Shown here one piece after another: positions 1 through 11,206 of a DNA stretch of 64,000 nucleotides (position 1 is its first letter; every line of letters starts with the position of its first letter). The position numbers and the translations under genes were made by a program. The notes under the pieces were generated by a model that was given only the letters and a program-made list of their open reading frames with translations, was not told where the DNA came from and made no database searches. Source of the DNA: Epiperipatus broadwayi (lineage: Eukaryota > Onychophora > Udeonychophora > Euonychophora > Peripatidae); assembly GCA_028023455.1 (NCBI GenBank), contig JAQFVV010000183.1:248001-312000 (forward strand), read 5' to 3'.

Positions 1-222
1 TTGAAGTCTGTTCATTAAAATGTGAAGATTTGCTATCTCAATATATAAAAGAGCACTGATTATATATATATGTGGGAGATGATGATCTGGACTAAGTGAG
101 CACGAAATATATATATATATTGGAGATCATTTATCTTTTTCACATGTGTATGGGTAATATGAGATAGAGTGGATGGTTGAAGGGAGCTTGAAAGTCTGTG
201 TTCAAATCCCCTATATTATAAC
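1..222 (+). repeat. F1 hammerhead repeat, copy A (cut by window edge)
   Basis: Member of the commonest repeat family in the window (others at 17.5, 18.2, 23.6, 29.2, 39.5, 39.8, 52.0 and 54.6 kb). It ends with the family's tRNA T-arm-like terminus (GTGTTCAAATCCC near 200-212). The 5' part of the hammerhead is deleted: the copy reads GGACTAA then GTGAGCACGAAAT, so CUGAUGA is lost while GAAA remains. The outer stem I halves, ATGATC and GATCAT, are still complementary. The left portion matches the internal loop of the complete fold-back at 39.6-39.8 kb, so this is probably the right half of a fold-back running off the window. Confidence 0.7.
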
Positions 223-1395
223 AATATCACTTAGCTAAACATAAATCTTTATATTTCTGTTATCTCTCTTTTAATCAATTAACCTTCTTTCAATTATTTA
301 ATCGAAGTTACTCTTATTCAATCATGCATGTTTAATCAATCAAGCCTGTTTAATCTAATAGCTAATTTTATTCATTGAGCCACACAGTATTTTCAGAAAT
401 GTGCTTGCATATAATATAATAAGTAGTGTGGAAAGCAAAAACTAGCAAGGAGGAGAAAGAAGCGGAATAAATATGTTTTATCTACTCCTCCTCTGCTTGA
501 GGTATTTTCTAAGCATTTGTCAGGTTAATCAAATAATTTTCTATCAGTGATTGAGACAATTATAGAATTTAAATCAATTTAAAAATTAGTAAAGAGATTG
601 TACTTAGAATTTAATTTTAGATGAATATTTATTAATATTATTTATTTTTTATTAGAAGATTAATATTTATTATAATAATTAACCATAAAGCATTGCGAAA
701 GTTTAAACATCAGAATCTTCTATTAAGAATGTAAATTGAAATTAGTAGTTTAACCCTCAAGCTGCACACATTTTATCATTTAAATAAATATAACATTACC
801 AAATCTATAATAATTGTAAAAATATGACGATTTCTAGATCAGTCAATTTTCCAATCATTATTTATAGCAAAGCATTGGCTTCATTACCTAAATTGGCTTA
901 TGAAAATATAAATGAGCCCATTTTCGATTGTATTTTCTAGCTCCTCTACGAGTATCCAATATGATAAATTATATTAATACTATCAAACATTAAAACACAT
1001 ACAGCCGTTCCCAAAATTTTATTCAATGCAGCTGCCAACTTTATAAGTAAGAGCTATTTCTACTCACTTTAATAATTTGTGAATAAATATCATGATATAA
1101 TAATATGTAAATAATAAATAATTGTCCATAATATGTTATCCTTCGATCATTGCACTATCCAAGCACTATTTATACCATTATACTGTTTTCTATTGTCAGC
1201 ATTAGTTGTTTACAAATGTAAAATGAATCTATTTATATTTATATTTCTTAGAAATAAATTTATTTGTACTCACATTTTCCAGCTCTTATAATTTTAGTCA
1301 GTCTTAAAAATCATGTGAATATGGGTGTCCATTTAAATTAACACAAATTTACAAAGCCATTTACTAAGTGAGACATTATCCCTAGTCCAAATATA
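223..1395. other. A+T-rich spacer, nothing recognised
   Basis: No coding potential, RNA gene or clear repeat structure seen. The sequence is simple A+T-rich DNA with short homopolymer runs. Confidence 0.5.
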
Positions 1396-1460
1396 TACCA
1401 TATTTACCAGCATATAAGAGTATCGGTATAGTTAAAATGCACCACCTTTTTTATATGGAT
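1396..1460 (-). repeat. Terminal inverted repeat of a pogo/Tigger-like transposon
   Basis: Begins TACCATATTTACCAGCATAT and continues to ATGCACCACC plus a T run. This resembles the widespread terminus TACCGTATTTTCCGGCGTAT...GCACC of Tc1/mariner-superfamily elements, with a TA at the outer edge. It lies about 190 bp beyond the stop codon of the transposase remnant, where the 3' terminus of a minus-strand element is expected. The other terminus was not found, so the element is truncated. Confidence 0.5.
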
Positions 1461-1586
1461 TTTTAAGATAAAATAATAATTTTCTACATTTTTTCATGCA
1501 TTTCCATAATGATTTACTGTACTAATTTTATAATTATTTATGTCTACACAAAAATATAGCTAGGGAATACTGTAATAAGATACTTT

Positions 1587-2182
1587 TTAATTTTCATCCT
1601 CAAAATCCAGAAATTCATTTCTAGAGATATATGAAGAATCACTTGAAACCTCTTCTTCAGAAACTGAGTCTTCATATAACAATTCATTCTATGTGCCATC
1701 AAGTTAGTTATTAATTCCACATTTCTTAAATGACTTTACTACTGCCTTATGTTTCACAATGTCCCATAAAATTATGACTGATTCACAAATCTTTGAAATG
1801 CTAGGCCTCTTCATTCTTTCTGATGATGTCACTTCAAAATTGGTAGATTGTATCCAACTATTTTATTACTCACTTATGAAACCTTTAATCAGTTTATTAA
1901 TTGCAAGTGAAGCTGGCTCAATAGGCCATCTAGAATTAAAGCTAATTGAGTATTCAATTCCCTGATTTTATTTTTCACAACTGTCATTCTGTGACTCCAA
2001 AACTGATCCCATACACGAAAAGCAGATTTCAATTCATAATTTTGATTTCTGGTGCATAAGATCACCCCATAATTTAGACATATTTTAGGGGGGGGGGAGT
2101 TTATCCTATACATTGGCAAATATGGTTTTTCAAATTCAACTTTACGAATTATATATTTGCAGGGATATAAAGGCATCAACAC
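1587..2182 (-). pseudogene. pogo/Tigger (DDE_1) transposase remnant, C-terminal half
   Basis: Read on the minus strand, the pieces match the conserved end of pogo/Tigger/CENP-B-type transposases in order. First is a segment ending VWDQFWSHRMTVVK (family pattern: W-D-x-F-x-x-H). Next is LNTQLALILDGLLSQL (family: NT-x-x-A-x-I-P-x-G-L-T-S-Q-L-Q). Then come INKLIKGFISE (family: INKPFK...), a KRPSISKIC block, and VVKSFKKCGINN with LDGT, followed by an acidic tail. These are residues around and after the last catalytic Asp in living relatives. At least one frameshift near 1890 and several stops make it non-functional. The N-terminal DNA-binding region and first catalytic Asp residues are absent. 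A short G run near 2091-2098 may mark a further disruption. Confidence 0.65.
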
Positions 2183-2199
2183 CTGATTTCCTTGCTCAT

Positions 2200-2420
2200 G
2201 TTGTCAGTTTTGATAACATTCATTACACCACTCTCATGCAAATTAGGGGTAGGTTTATATCCACTTTTAACACTTTATGAAGGGGTGCACAATCATATTT
2301 GGAAGTTTTTTTGTTTATATCAGTGCATCTTTCATTTTTAGCTCAACCCTATCACAACCATTCATCAGCCCAGAGGACAGATCATTAGAAACATACTTTT
2401 TCCGAGTATTCCACATTACA
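2200..2420. repeat. F2 repeat, decayed copy
   Basis: Shares blocks with 3908-4140, 36725-36780, 43545-43775 and 56470-56600: a CTCATGCAAATTAGGGG-type block, TATATCCACTTTTAACAC, and TGAAGGGG. On the minus strand it holds CTGATGAATGGTTGTGATAG, similar to the hammerhead-like segment of the 4.05 kb copy, but the 3' half is too divergent to fold convincingly. Confidence 0.5.
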
Positions 2421-2574
2421 ATTTGAACTTAAGTTAAGATTGAATAACATTAAAAATTAATATGTATATGAAATTAAAATTGTAATGTGCTACAAGAAAT
2501 ACTTGAAAAAAGTATAATGTGAGAGTTTGATCTGACTTCTAGGCTGATGGATATATGCCATAGAATATGAATAT

Positions 2575-2892
2575 ATATATATAAACAAAACAAGTTATAA
2601 ATTTTGTTAACTTGCATATAGCTTGCATTTAATGATCACTAGATGGAGCTTTACCAATATCTCCGTACAAGCTTTGTATACATAAATACTGAGAGAGACA
2701 GAATTCGATATCTCTTTCATTGCTTCCACCTTCAGATCAGCTGATTTCAAGCTAATTGGCTATCATCAATGAAGGGTAGGGACTAGAAACTAATTTTGGA
2801 GATCAGTTTTGGAGATCTAGATTCTGTCTCTCTCAGCAATTATGTATACAAAGCTTGTATGGAGATATTGGTAAAGCTCCATCTAGTGATCA
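2575..2892. mobile_element. F3 fold-back element with ~72-bp TIRs and a hammerhead
   Basis: Inverted termini run from TGATCACTAGATGGAG at 2633 and end at the matching CTCCATCTAGTGATCA at 2892. Each arm is about 70 bp and nearly identical. About 50 bp outside the left arm (AACAAGTTATAAATTTTG) is also shared with the second F3 copy at 35.2 kb, so the mobile unit is slightly larger than the palindrome. (TA)n tracts flank both sides. The interior holds a minus-strand hammerhead-like motif (separate entry). There is no coding capacity. What moves it is unknown; the ribozyme and (TA)n flanks favour a retrozyme/Penelope-type route over a classical DNA transposon. Confidence 0.7.
2729..2775 (-). ncRNA. 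Hammerhead ribozyme motif in F3 (one core substitution)
   Basis: On the minus strand the order is CCTTCA (stem I), UUGAUGA core (C3 changed to U), UAGC/GCUU around a 6-nt loop (stem II), GAAA, then UC-AGCU-GA (stem III with a 4-nt loop). A GAUC cleavage site and UGAAGG (stem I) follow. Stem I pairs over all six positions. Compared with the F3 copy at 35.6 kb, the third pair of stem I is U-A here and C-G there, a compensatory change. The C3 substitution is expected to weaken or abolish catalysis in this copy. Confidence 0.65.
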
Positions 2893-3907
2893 TATATATA
2901 TATATATATAAACAAACTAATAATTTAACTACATAAGGCAAAGTTACTTTCTAAACATATTAATAATATTTAGAGTAAAATAATGAAATAATGAATATGT
3001 AAATATTAATTAATTAATGTAATGCTAATAATATGTAATCACTGGATCAATATATTATTCAAGTGCTGGATATCATAAAGGACTGCCTTATATTGCCTAA
3101 GCAAATATAAAATAAGCCACTTAAATATGAATTTAAATGGGTTCATTTTATGTTTATACAGACAATAGAAAGCAGTGCATTATATAATTTTGATTCAGTG
3201 ATACATATTATTAGTAATACATTAATTAGTATTTATATATAATGCATACAATTTTTAAATTAAATACTTTTTTATTTTACTAAAATAATATTATTAATGT
3301 TAAAAATGTATTTAGTCAGTAGCATATAAAGAATACATTCCAACCAAAATAATAACAAATGACAACTTCCATACATCTGTCTTTTAACACCAATTCAATT
3401 ATGATATACAATCTCTACTTTTTTAAAAACTTAATTTATTCTTCTTATACTTACTATTATTGTTTCATTCATTTGATTTTAAATTCACATTTTCATTAAT
3501 AAATATGTCACTCATATTTTTGGATCGTGTTTCAAACTATATAATAATATAATTTTTTTAAAAGAAAATAATAAATTTTTAAATTAACATCTGACAGATT
3601 TCCTTTTTTTTTTTAAAGAACAATGTAACCTATTGTGAAGAATATTAAATATCTTATAAATCACTCGGTAAATTAAAAAAATATAATTTTATACAATGTT
3701 AAAAGTAAAAAAAAAATTTTTCATTTTGTTTCTTCAAATTAACTATAATATTATAGTATTATATTTATAAAAGTATTCCATCTTGAGGTTAAATGTTGAA
3801 ACATGGAAAGTTTGAAAATGTCTTTTTGATTACAAACATTTTAAGCACTAATAATTTTTATTAATCATTTAATAGAATAAAGATTATTCATTTAAAGAAT
3901 AATATTT
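2893..3907. other. A+T-rich spacer, nothing recognised
   Basis: Only simple A+T-rich sequence with short poly-A and poly-T runs. No coherent coding frame. Confidence 0.5.
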
Positions 3908-4140
3908 CTGTAGTATAATTTTCACTACACTAGTTTCATGCAAGTGAGGGGCTGTTTTTTATCCATCTCAAACATTTTGTGAAGGGGAGGTCGTTAACAT
4001 ATGACTAAAGACGTAAAAAAATATATGATTTCCAAAATTCACATTTCTTACCAAACGACCATTCATCAGTTGGCCCAGATCACAATCTCTTATACATATT
4101 TTTATCATTGTTCAGTATTACACTACAGAAGTATTATTTT
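3908..4140 (-). repeat. F2 repeat with hammerhead-like core
   Basis: Shares the F2 blocks (TTTCATGCAAGTGAGGGG, TTATCCATCTCAAACATT). On the minus strand GATCTGGGCCAA precedes CTGATGA (plus-strand TCATCAG at 4063-4069), GAAA is at 4044-4047, and TTTGGAAATCAT follows. CCAA/TTGG can form stem I as in F1. Stem II is poorly complementary, so this looks like a decayed hammerhead related to F1. Confidence 0.5.
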
Positions 4141-4783
4141 TTAAGCACTGGCATTTAATAACATCTGAAAGCAAGACTTTTTTTAATAAGCAAAATCATG
4201 GAGTAACAAGGTATCATTGTTTAAAAAAAATTACAATGATCTTCAGTTTTATTTAAGACACAATATATAAATGCATCCAGGACTTTTTTTTTATCTTAGG
4301 CATTCTATAGAATTTTTATTTTATCAATTTTGATATCGTAATAAATCAAATGCTATTTTCAATTTTATTTTTGCAATGATTATGTAAATAAAATAAAAAA
4401 ATTCTTCCATTATCTTTTCTGTGCTGCTTATTTTGATTCTAATGTAAGTAGAAATAATATTTAAATATTTGTTATGCATGCAACACAATGCAATATCTTT
4501 ATTAATATTTCCAATTCATCTTCTAGCTTTGACTGTTTAACAGACATTTTCAAACTATTTTTCTGTTCCACTTAGAAATATAAAAAAATACTAAGCTTTT
4601 TAATAATTTTTAATGCTCTAAAGAGTACAAAAGAAATGTTCTGAGAAAGTCTGTTGGATACCTGAAATTGTCAGCAGTATTGCATTGCATTATATACCTA
4701 TATGTGTGTTTTAATATTATTGCTAATTTCATTAGACAAACACTGATTAATTTTGAAGTTTCAGGCCAATCTATTTTATAAAG
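4141..4783. other. A+T-rich spacer, nothing recognised
   Basis: No coding frame, RNA gene or repeat shared with the rest of the window was noticed. Confidence 0.45.
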
Positions 4784-5678
4784 TACACCTGGATCTCGTT
4801 TTATGCGGATTATTTTAATGCAATTTTGAAGTTATGTGATTCATGTTTCTTTTTAATATCCTTCATATTTCACCATATTTATTAGATATCAAGAAATTTA
4901 AATTATTAATAACTTATTTTGACTTGAAATACTTTTTTTTCTCCCCAAAAATATAACATTATATTAGCAGCTAACGTGAATATGGCCTGAAGCTGTATTT
5001 AGAATCTTAGCTTCTATATAAATAACCTATTTATACTAATGAGTAAATAATAATAATAGATTTATATGTACATATAAAAATATCGCAATAAATATTCCAA
5101 AATTTGAAACTTTTGGAACGTCTTTTGTTAGATATTAAAATAAATAAATATTTTTTTAGAATTTTAAAATAAATAATAACGAAGATTTTATTGATTTTAT
5201 AAACTGAAAATAATCTTTCTAATGATAATGTATAATCTTTTTGTTTTGATTGCAATCTCATTTTTTTAATATAGAAATAGAAAACTATTAATACAACACA
5301 AGACTGAAAGTGGTGCTAGTTGTACATCACATCAAGAATCTGATTTTTTACCAGTTCACAAACAAACGCATATTGTCAAATAATGGTAATGATTAAAATA
5401 TGTATGAAAAAATGTAAAATTAAATACGTAGTTAATAAAAAAGGAAAAAAAGTTTGTCTTATATTAATTTTTTCAAATATTTGAAATTTTTTATTAATCA
5501 TACTTTATTTCCTTATTTTTTTAATGCTAATTTTAAAGTAATTTTTCCTTGTTGCTTTGCTTTTATACCAATTTCTGAAAATTACAGCACCTATCCCCCA
5601 TTTTTCAAGGTAAGTTACATTTATTTTTGTGTGTATTTTCTGGGCAACCTACCTACCACATAAAATGAGCCCAGGTAT
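4784..5678. mobile_element. ~0.9 kb non-autonomous TIR transposon, copy 1
   Basis: Near-duplicate of 14066-14973 over its whole length. The left end reads TACACCTGGATCTCGTTTTA and the right end is the imperfect inverse (AAAATGAGCCCAGGTATA), so the ends form ~22-bp inverted repeats bounded by TA. The TA target and the CTCGTTTTATG(C/A)G style of terminus resemble Tigger/pogo-type elements. I infer a MITE-like derivative possibly moved by the pogo transposase whose remnant lies at 1.6-2.2 kb. Reading frames inside (for example 5031-5261 minus) are short, Lys/Ile/Phe-rich and not conserved as protein in copy 2. Confidence 0.7.
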
Positions 5679-5965
5679 ATAGAAGAAAATTTTAATGCTT
5701 TCTACTACTGAATTGAAAGTTAATTTCACAACAAATACATATATACAGCAAATGTAATAGAGACTTCTTTGATAGTTATTCGACTAAAGGGTGCTACGTA
5801 TGTTTAAAAGTTTTCAGCTTCATTTTAAATCATTTTTGTAATTCAGAAATTACCGCTTTTTCTTTAAAGATTTTTGTATTCAGATGAGTTGATAAAGAAA
5901 CATTGTTTTGATAAGCTGGAATTAGCATTGCTGATAGAAAGTTATATCACTCTTGGTAATAGTAT

Positions 5966-6075
5966 CAAACTCTCCATACAGTAGTGACAACCAGTGAAAG
6001 CCTTAGTAATGTTTCCAAAGGCATGCACTGGGTGGCACTACTGTACAGAGAGTTTGCTACTGTTACTAGCAACTT
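5966..6075. repeat. Small fold-back related to F4 ends
   Basis: CAAACTCTCCATACAGTAGT at the left is the imperfect inverse of ACTACTGTACAGAGAGTTTG at the right. The block ACTCTCCATACAGTA is also the outer end of the F4 fold-back at 40.93 and 41.35 kb, so this looks like F4 reduced to its ends. Confidence 0.5.
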
Positions 6076-6219
6076 GTGTAAGCATAGACAATGCTGATCA
6101 AGTGATATATCGGATTTGCTGATGATACTGCAACACATGCAAGTGATAAATTCAAAACTTGTAGAATATACACTTAAAATAAAAACTAATGGGATTAAAG
6201 CCATAAAAATAGGAAAATA

Positions 6220-6470
6220 TTAATTCTTATTAAGCACAATGTCAGCACGTAATACTTGAATAAGGCATGCACATTGAGTGCTTAATTCATTACAAGAGAG
6301 ACCGCTACAAATCTAAACACAAGATTCCATTTTATAAAAATGTCCCACTCTTATCTTCAACCTATTTTTCTAATTATATAGGCAAATCTTAAGCACTCAA
6401 TGCACATGTACTAAGGTTATAGCCTTATTTAAATATTTTATGTTGACATTGTGCTTAATATGAATTAATA
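6220..6470. repeat. Imperfect inverted repeat
   Basis: TTCTTATTAAGCACAATGTC...CACATTGAGTGCTTA at 6220-6285 is mirrored by TAAGCACTCAATGCACAT...GACATTGTGCTTAATA at 6392-6460. The block AAGCACTCAATGCACAT occurs again at 6740-6758. No ribozyme core was found inside. Confidence 0.55.
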
Positions 6471-6785
6471 TTTACAACTTTAAATTTATTTAAAATATGT
6501 CTAAATTTAAGATCTGACTATTAACTCATTGTAAATCAAAAGATTTCATGACCATTAATGTTTAAGAGAAATAGTGGATTTAATCAGTGAAGAATTTATT
6601 AGCTTCATGCTCCCAAATGAAAATGCTTTAGATTTTTCCATATAATTAGAAAATGGGTTGAAGATAATTGTGAGCCACTCTTACCTTTATAAAGTTGAAT
6701 CTTGCATTTAGATTTATAGAGGTCTTTCTTGTAATAAATTAAGCACTCAATGCACATTTGCTATAAATAGGAAAAGTGAAAAAAA
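6450..6785 (+). repeat. R6 interspersed repeat, copy 1
   Basis: Blocks such as TTACAACTTTAAAT, AAGATCTGACTATTAACTC, AGATTTCATGA, TTAGCTTCATGCTC and GAAAATGGGTTGAAG are shared in the same order with 16190-16520. The 3' half is shared with the inverted copy at 63.85-64.0 kb. The copies are divergent. Class unknown. Confidence 0.55.
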
Positions 6786-7281
6786 GATTAAAATTAAACA
6801 TTTGTTAGGAAATTATAAAGCAAATTAGAAGATTAAATATTTAAAAATTTGGATATTTGATCATGGCAGCAGCAATAAAAAAAATATTAGTAAGAATTTT
6901 ATTGTCAAATATTTTAACATGAGTAGAATGATATCCAGAGGACCTTATATCTAAAATGAGACTGGTTAAATATTTTGGGACTAACTTTATATGGATCAGA
7001 ACATGAAAATTAAAAAAAAATAAAGAAAAAATAGGCTTCAGAGATATGAATTTTGGGGGAAACAGAAGATATAAGTTGAAAAGATAAAAATTAAGAAATT
7101 TAGACGTGTTAAAATAATTAAATATTTTTCTTTTGCAGAAAATTATAAAAGGAATGAAGAACTCCTTTGACTTGAACTTAAAATAGAAAAGATATGAAAG
7201 ATATCTTGGAGGAAATTGAGGAAGATACAAGAAAAGAAAAAATGAGTTTATTGATGATAATAAAAATGAAAATAGCTGTAC
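6786..7281. other. A+T-rich spacer
   Basis: A 129-residue minus-strand frame at 6841-7230 is dominated by Phe, Leu, Ile, Tyr and Lys. This is what translated A+T-rich DNA looks like. I do not regard it as a gene. Confidence 0.5.
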
Positions 7282-8144
7282 ATTGAGCTATGTTTAATTT
7301 AAAGTTTACATATTAAATCGTATTTATTATAATCAAGATATTAAAAAAGAGATGCTATCCCCAGCCTAATGCAATTCAATTCAAATCTGATAACTTCTAA
7401 TGGTCATATTCTATTGGCTTACAAGTTAATTTTACTCTGAATTTTCAGCAATGTTGACAAAGGTATGTTTATAAACATCAGAGTTTAGAAGAATAGGTGG
7501 ATTCATTCTACTCTTTTTTTAAAAAAAATAAAGATTTATTTAAACAATTGATATAACTTTGTATAATGATGATTACATGAATACCAAGCATTGTCAATAG
7601 CTAAATAAGAAGTGAATACATACATGATGTAATTTGAGAAACCATGTGTAGCATTTGATACTAAAGAGTGTTGAATCTACGCTTCAGTAGAGTTTTAGAT
7701 TTGTTCATCACTTTGTCCGATGCATGCCTCTTTGAGCACTGAAAGGCACATCAAAATCTATAATTAGTATAAGTTTAAAATGAAATATAAAGCAGAGGCT
7801 GAGTGGGTTGGGAGAATGCTGGCTAGATCAGTGACTCGCTGCCAATCCATCAGTCTAAGTCTCAAAGCATCTTGAGATCTGTCTGTCACTTTCTTATAAG
7901 GTAAGCTATTCAGTTCATGATTAAATGTGTTAACAGTTGTCATTGAGGTAGATGGTATGTTCAATCCATTAATTGGTAGTATTTAGATAGTTTGGTAGAG
8001 TCCACATATATGACAGCCCATTTTGGTATTTCATTGATGAGACGAGACTCAAATTTGATCATTGATTTTAATTCATAGCCTGGGGGAGGGTGATTTATTC
8101 CCTATGTTTATATAAATATTGAGCTATGTTTAATTTAAAGTTTA
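7282..8144. repeat. Segment flanked by an exact 27-bp direct repeat
   Basis: The 27-bp block beginning ATTGAGCTATGTTTAATT occurs exactly at 7282-7308 and again at 8118-8144. Between them lies the protein-like remnant described next. The repeat is longer than usual target duplications; it could be an insertion footprint, decayed termini, or a local duplication. Confidence 0.6.
7525..8090 (-). pseudogene. Unidentified protein-coding remnant, possible retropseudogene
   Basis: The minus strand gives stretches that look like real protein rather than A+T noise: FESRLINEIPKWAVIYVDST, then after a frame change NTFNHELNSLPYKKVTDRSQ and DALRLRLMDWQRVTDLASIL. Next come stop-interrupted pieces such as CLSVLKEACIGQSDEQ and YIMYVFTSYLAIDNAW. 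It ends in AATAAA followed by a T/A-rich run resembling a poly(A) addition region near 7510-7535. I do not recognise the family. It could be a processed pseudogene or part of an unidentified mobile element. At least one frameshift and several stops rule out a functional product. Confidence 0.35.
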
Positions 8145-8188
8145 TATATATAATTATATTATAATTGGAATACAGACATTGATTAATA

Positions 8189-8192
<4 letters not shown>

Positions 8193-8254
<62 letters not shown>
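8193..8254. repeat. (TA)n microsatellite at LINE 3' end
   Basis: About 30 TA units directly abut the 3' terminus of the RTE-type LINE. A shorter (TA)n also abuts its 5' end near 11530, suggesting insertion into TA repeat DNA. Confidence 0.85.
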
Positions 8255-8256
<2 letters not shown>

Positions 8257-9366
8257 TCAACCATTATCAATCCACTGCAGAATGAAGGTCTCTCCAAGTT
8301 TAATCCATCTTCTCTGATCTTTAGCCTCTCTTCTCCACATCACCCCTGCACACTTTATTTCATCCATCCATCTCACATGTGGTCTCTTTATGGGTCTTTT
8401 ACAATCGCTTGGAATCCAGTTTAAAATATCAATTGTCCATCTATTATCATCTCTTCTAGCAATATGTCCAGCCCAACTCCATTTCAATCTTTTAATTTTT
8501 TCAATGAGGTCAGTAACACCTGGTTGTTCTCTTACCCAAACATTGTGTTTTTGATCTCTTCTTGTTACTCCCAACATACATCTCTCCATACTTCTTTGAG
8601 TGGTCTGAAGTTTCTGTATTGCTCTTCTATTAAGCGTCCAAGTCTCAGATCCATAAGTAAGAACTGGTAAAACACATTTATTAAAAACCTTTCTTTTCAA
8701 ACACATAGGCATATTTTCTTTTAGGATCAAGTTATTTCTACCAAAAGCACTCCAAACAAGTTTAATTCTATGATTAATTTCCTCCATTATGTTTCCATCT
8801 GTATTAATAATCTGACCAAGGTATTTGTAACTGTTAACTTCTAATTCATCACAATCAATCTTTACTTTCATATTTTGAGCAAATCGATTAAACATTACTT
8901 TAGTCTTTTCAACATTTATCTTTAGTCCGACTTTCCCACTTTCACCTGATAACTCCTGCAACATTTCCTGCAGCTCTGAAGCATTATTTGCAAAAACAAC
9001 TACATCATCTGCGAAATCTAAATGACTTAAATAATCTCCATTTACTTTCACTCCTTTAGTTTCCCATTTTAATCCACAAAATACTTCTTGCAGCACTGCT
9101 GTAAAAAGTTTTGGAGATATGGAGTCACCTTGTCTTACATTTTTCTCATTGTTGACTTTCCCAGTATCATTATGTAACCTAATTGTTGCTGTTGCATTTT
9201 TATAAATATTCTTTAAAATATGACAATATCCTGGATCTATACCTTGATGATCCAATGCTTTAATCACTGAAGAAATGTTTATAGAATCAAATGCCTTTTC
9301 ATAATCTACAAATCCAAAACATAATGACAACTCATATTCATTTGTCCTTTCTATAACTTCTCTCAA
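8257..9366 (-). pseudogene. RTE LINE: RT palm, thumb and C-terminal region
   Basis: Continuation of the same polyprotein after the frameshift. RT motifs in order: CFGFVDYEKAFDSI (catalytic Asp), NEKNVRQGDSISPKLF (the QGD-S-P motif), LDFADDVVVFANN (FADD box with the catalytic Asp pair), LKINVEKTKVM, and YKYLGQII. The C-terminal region contains YGSETWTLNRRAIQKLQTTQ and RRDQKHNVWVREQ, then WSWAGHIARRDDNRW, typical of endonuclease-reverse transcriptase proteins of the RTE group. No RNase H domain is seen. The frame runs to within a few bases of the 3' end, so the 3' UTR is minimal, again as in RTE elements. Confidence 0.85.
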
Positions 9367-9400
9367 TACCTGGATATGATCTACTGTACTAAAACCACTT

Positions 9401-11206
9401 TTAAATCCAGCTTGTTCTCTTGGTTGGTGGAAATCCCAATGTTCTCTGTAGACAAATTGTAATTATCTTGGTAAAATTTTTATATAAAACTGATAAAAGG
9501 CTGATAGGTCTGTAATTTCTAATGTATTCTTTATCACCTTTTTTAAATATTAATATTATTATTGCATTCTTCCAATCATCTGGTACATCTTTATCATTTA
9601 GACATTTGGTATATAGCTTTGCTAAAATTTTCTCTATTTCTTCACCTGCTTCTTTTAATATATCAATTATAATTCCATCATTACCTGGAGCCTTTCCTTT
9701 CTTCATACATTTAATCGCATGTCTCACTTCTTCATTTAAAATTTTGGGCAATTTGGAAGATGTAATAGATATAGGAGGTACTTGTTCTTTATTACTATAT
9801 AATTCTTGATAAAAATCTTCTACCAATTTCATGATGTCATCTCTCTTTTTAGTAATAATTCCATCTTTTTTTCTTATTGCAGATATAAATTTCCTACCAA
9901 TACTAAAATGTTGTTTTACATTCTTGAGACTTTTATTTTCTTCTACAGCTTTCCTTGCTAGTTCACAGTTATACTTTCTTATATCATTTTCAATTCTTTT
10001 CCACACCTTTTTACAAAATTCGAGATATTCAATCCTTTTTAATGCATCATTTTTGTATATCTTCATATTCCTGCTTTTCTTCATAAATTGTCTAGTCTCA
10101 GTAGAAATTTTATTGATCAATTGCTGATTTTTTCTACCGGCTATCTTTGTTGCAGTTTTTAAAAGTGTATCAGTTATTTGCATATTAATTTCATTCAAAT
10201 CTGAATCATGTTCAAAATCTACTAAGACTTGAAACCGATTTGTAAGTTCTAATTTAAATTCATCAGAATGTTTCTGAAGATTAGGAATATCAACTGTAAG
10301 TATTGTTTTTCTTAATAATTTTTGTCTCTCTAGTTTTACATTAACATGTATCTTACACCTTACTAATCGATGATCACTTCCTGTGTTAAATTTATTAAGA
10401 ACATTACAATCTTGAAATATATATTTCCTGTTTGTCAAAATATAATCCAACTCTGCTTTACCTTCATTTGGATGCTTCCATGTCCATTTCCTCTTAACAT
10501 TTTTCTCAAAAAAAGAATTCATAATATAAAGTTTTTCTTTTTCTGCAAACTCCACAAGTCTATGTCCTCTCTCATTTCTATTACCATAACCAAAATTGCC
10601 TACAGCACTTTCATCTTTCATTTGTTTACCAATTCTAGCATTAAAGTCTCCCATAACAATTTTAAAATGTTGCTTACTCTGATCAAAAGCTTTTTGTACA
10701 TCCATATAAAAATCTTCTACTACTTCATCACTAAAAGAACTTGTTGGGGCATAAACCTGAATTATCTGCATTTGGTATCTGCTATTAAGTTGTATAACTA
10801 ATCTTGCCACTCTATCCGATACACCATCAATCTTCACAATATTGCTCTACCACTTTTTATTTATAATGAATCCTACTCCACTTGTATTTCCAATATTTGT
10901 GCCTTTATAATAGAGTATATGTCCACTTTTTAAATCAATTGTCTCTTCACCTTTTCTTCTAACTTCACAAAGTCCAATAATGTCCCATTTAATATAAGAC
11001 AGTTCTTCTAATTCTTGCAATCTTCCTTCACTTGAAAGTGATCTGCAGTTGTAAATACCTAAATAAAAAGTCGTCATCAAATGGCAGCCTGGGTCTGAAA
11101 TCAGGGGATTCTTAGCACCCTCTGCCTTTGGCCACCAACTGCTGCCTTGGTTGGTGACTTTACAGCCTCCTAGGAATAAGGGCCATGCTTTATTTTTGTC
11201 GGTCAT
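9401..11206 (-). pseudogene. RTE LINE: APE endonuclease and N-terminal RT, broken
   Basis: The frame at 11206-10847 begins with the endonuclease: YNCRSL, then IKWDIIGLCEVRR, the metal-binding Glu block of apurinic/apyrimidinic-type nucleases. A TAG at 10849-10847 (after KKW) interrupts it. The same frame continues with [17 protein letters not shown] and [11 protein letters not shown], the remaining endonuclease motifs. A ~150-residue Lys-rich linker follows, then the RT fingers: [30 protein letters not shown] and [13 protein letters not shown]. Near 9440 a frameshift moves the coding frame, because [16 protein letters not shown] (RT motif 4) is encoded in the frame of the next ORF. The product would nick target DNA and prime reverse transcription from the nick. 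Only two lesions separate the pieces, implying a fairly young insertion. Confidence 0.85.

Noticed and set aside
1813-1835. CTGATGATG as a hammerhead core
   Set aside because: No GAAA or pairing partners downstream; it lies in the antisense of the transposase remnant.
6841-7230. 129-residue minus frame
   Set aside because: Composition is that of translated A+T-rich DNA (Phe, Leu, Ile, Lys, Tyr) with no domain pattern.
8179-8424. Plus-strand 81-residue frame across the TA repeat
   Set aside because: Antisense to the LINE 3' end and begins in (TA)n.
10370-10801. Plus-strand frames inside the LINE
   Set aside because: Shadows of the minus-strand endonuclease/RT coding region.
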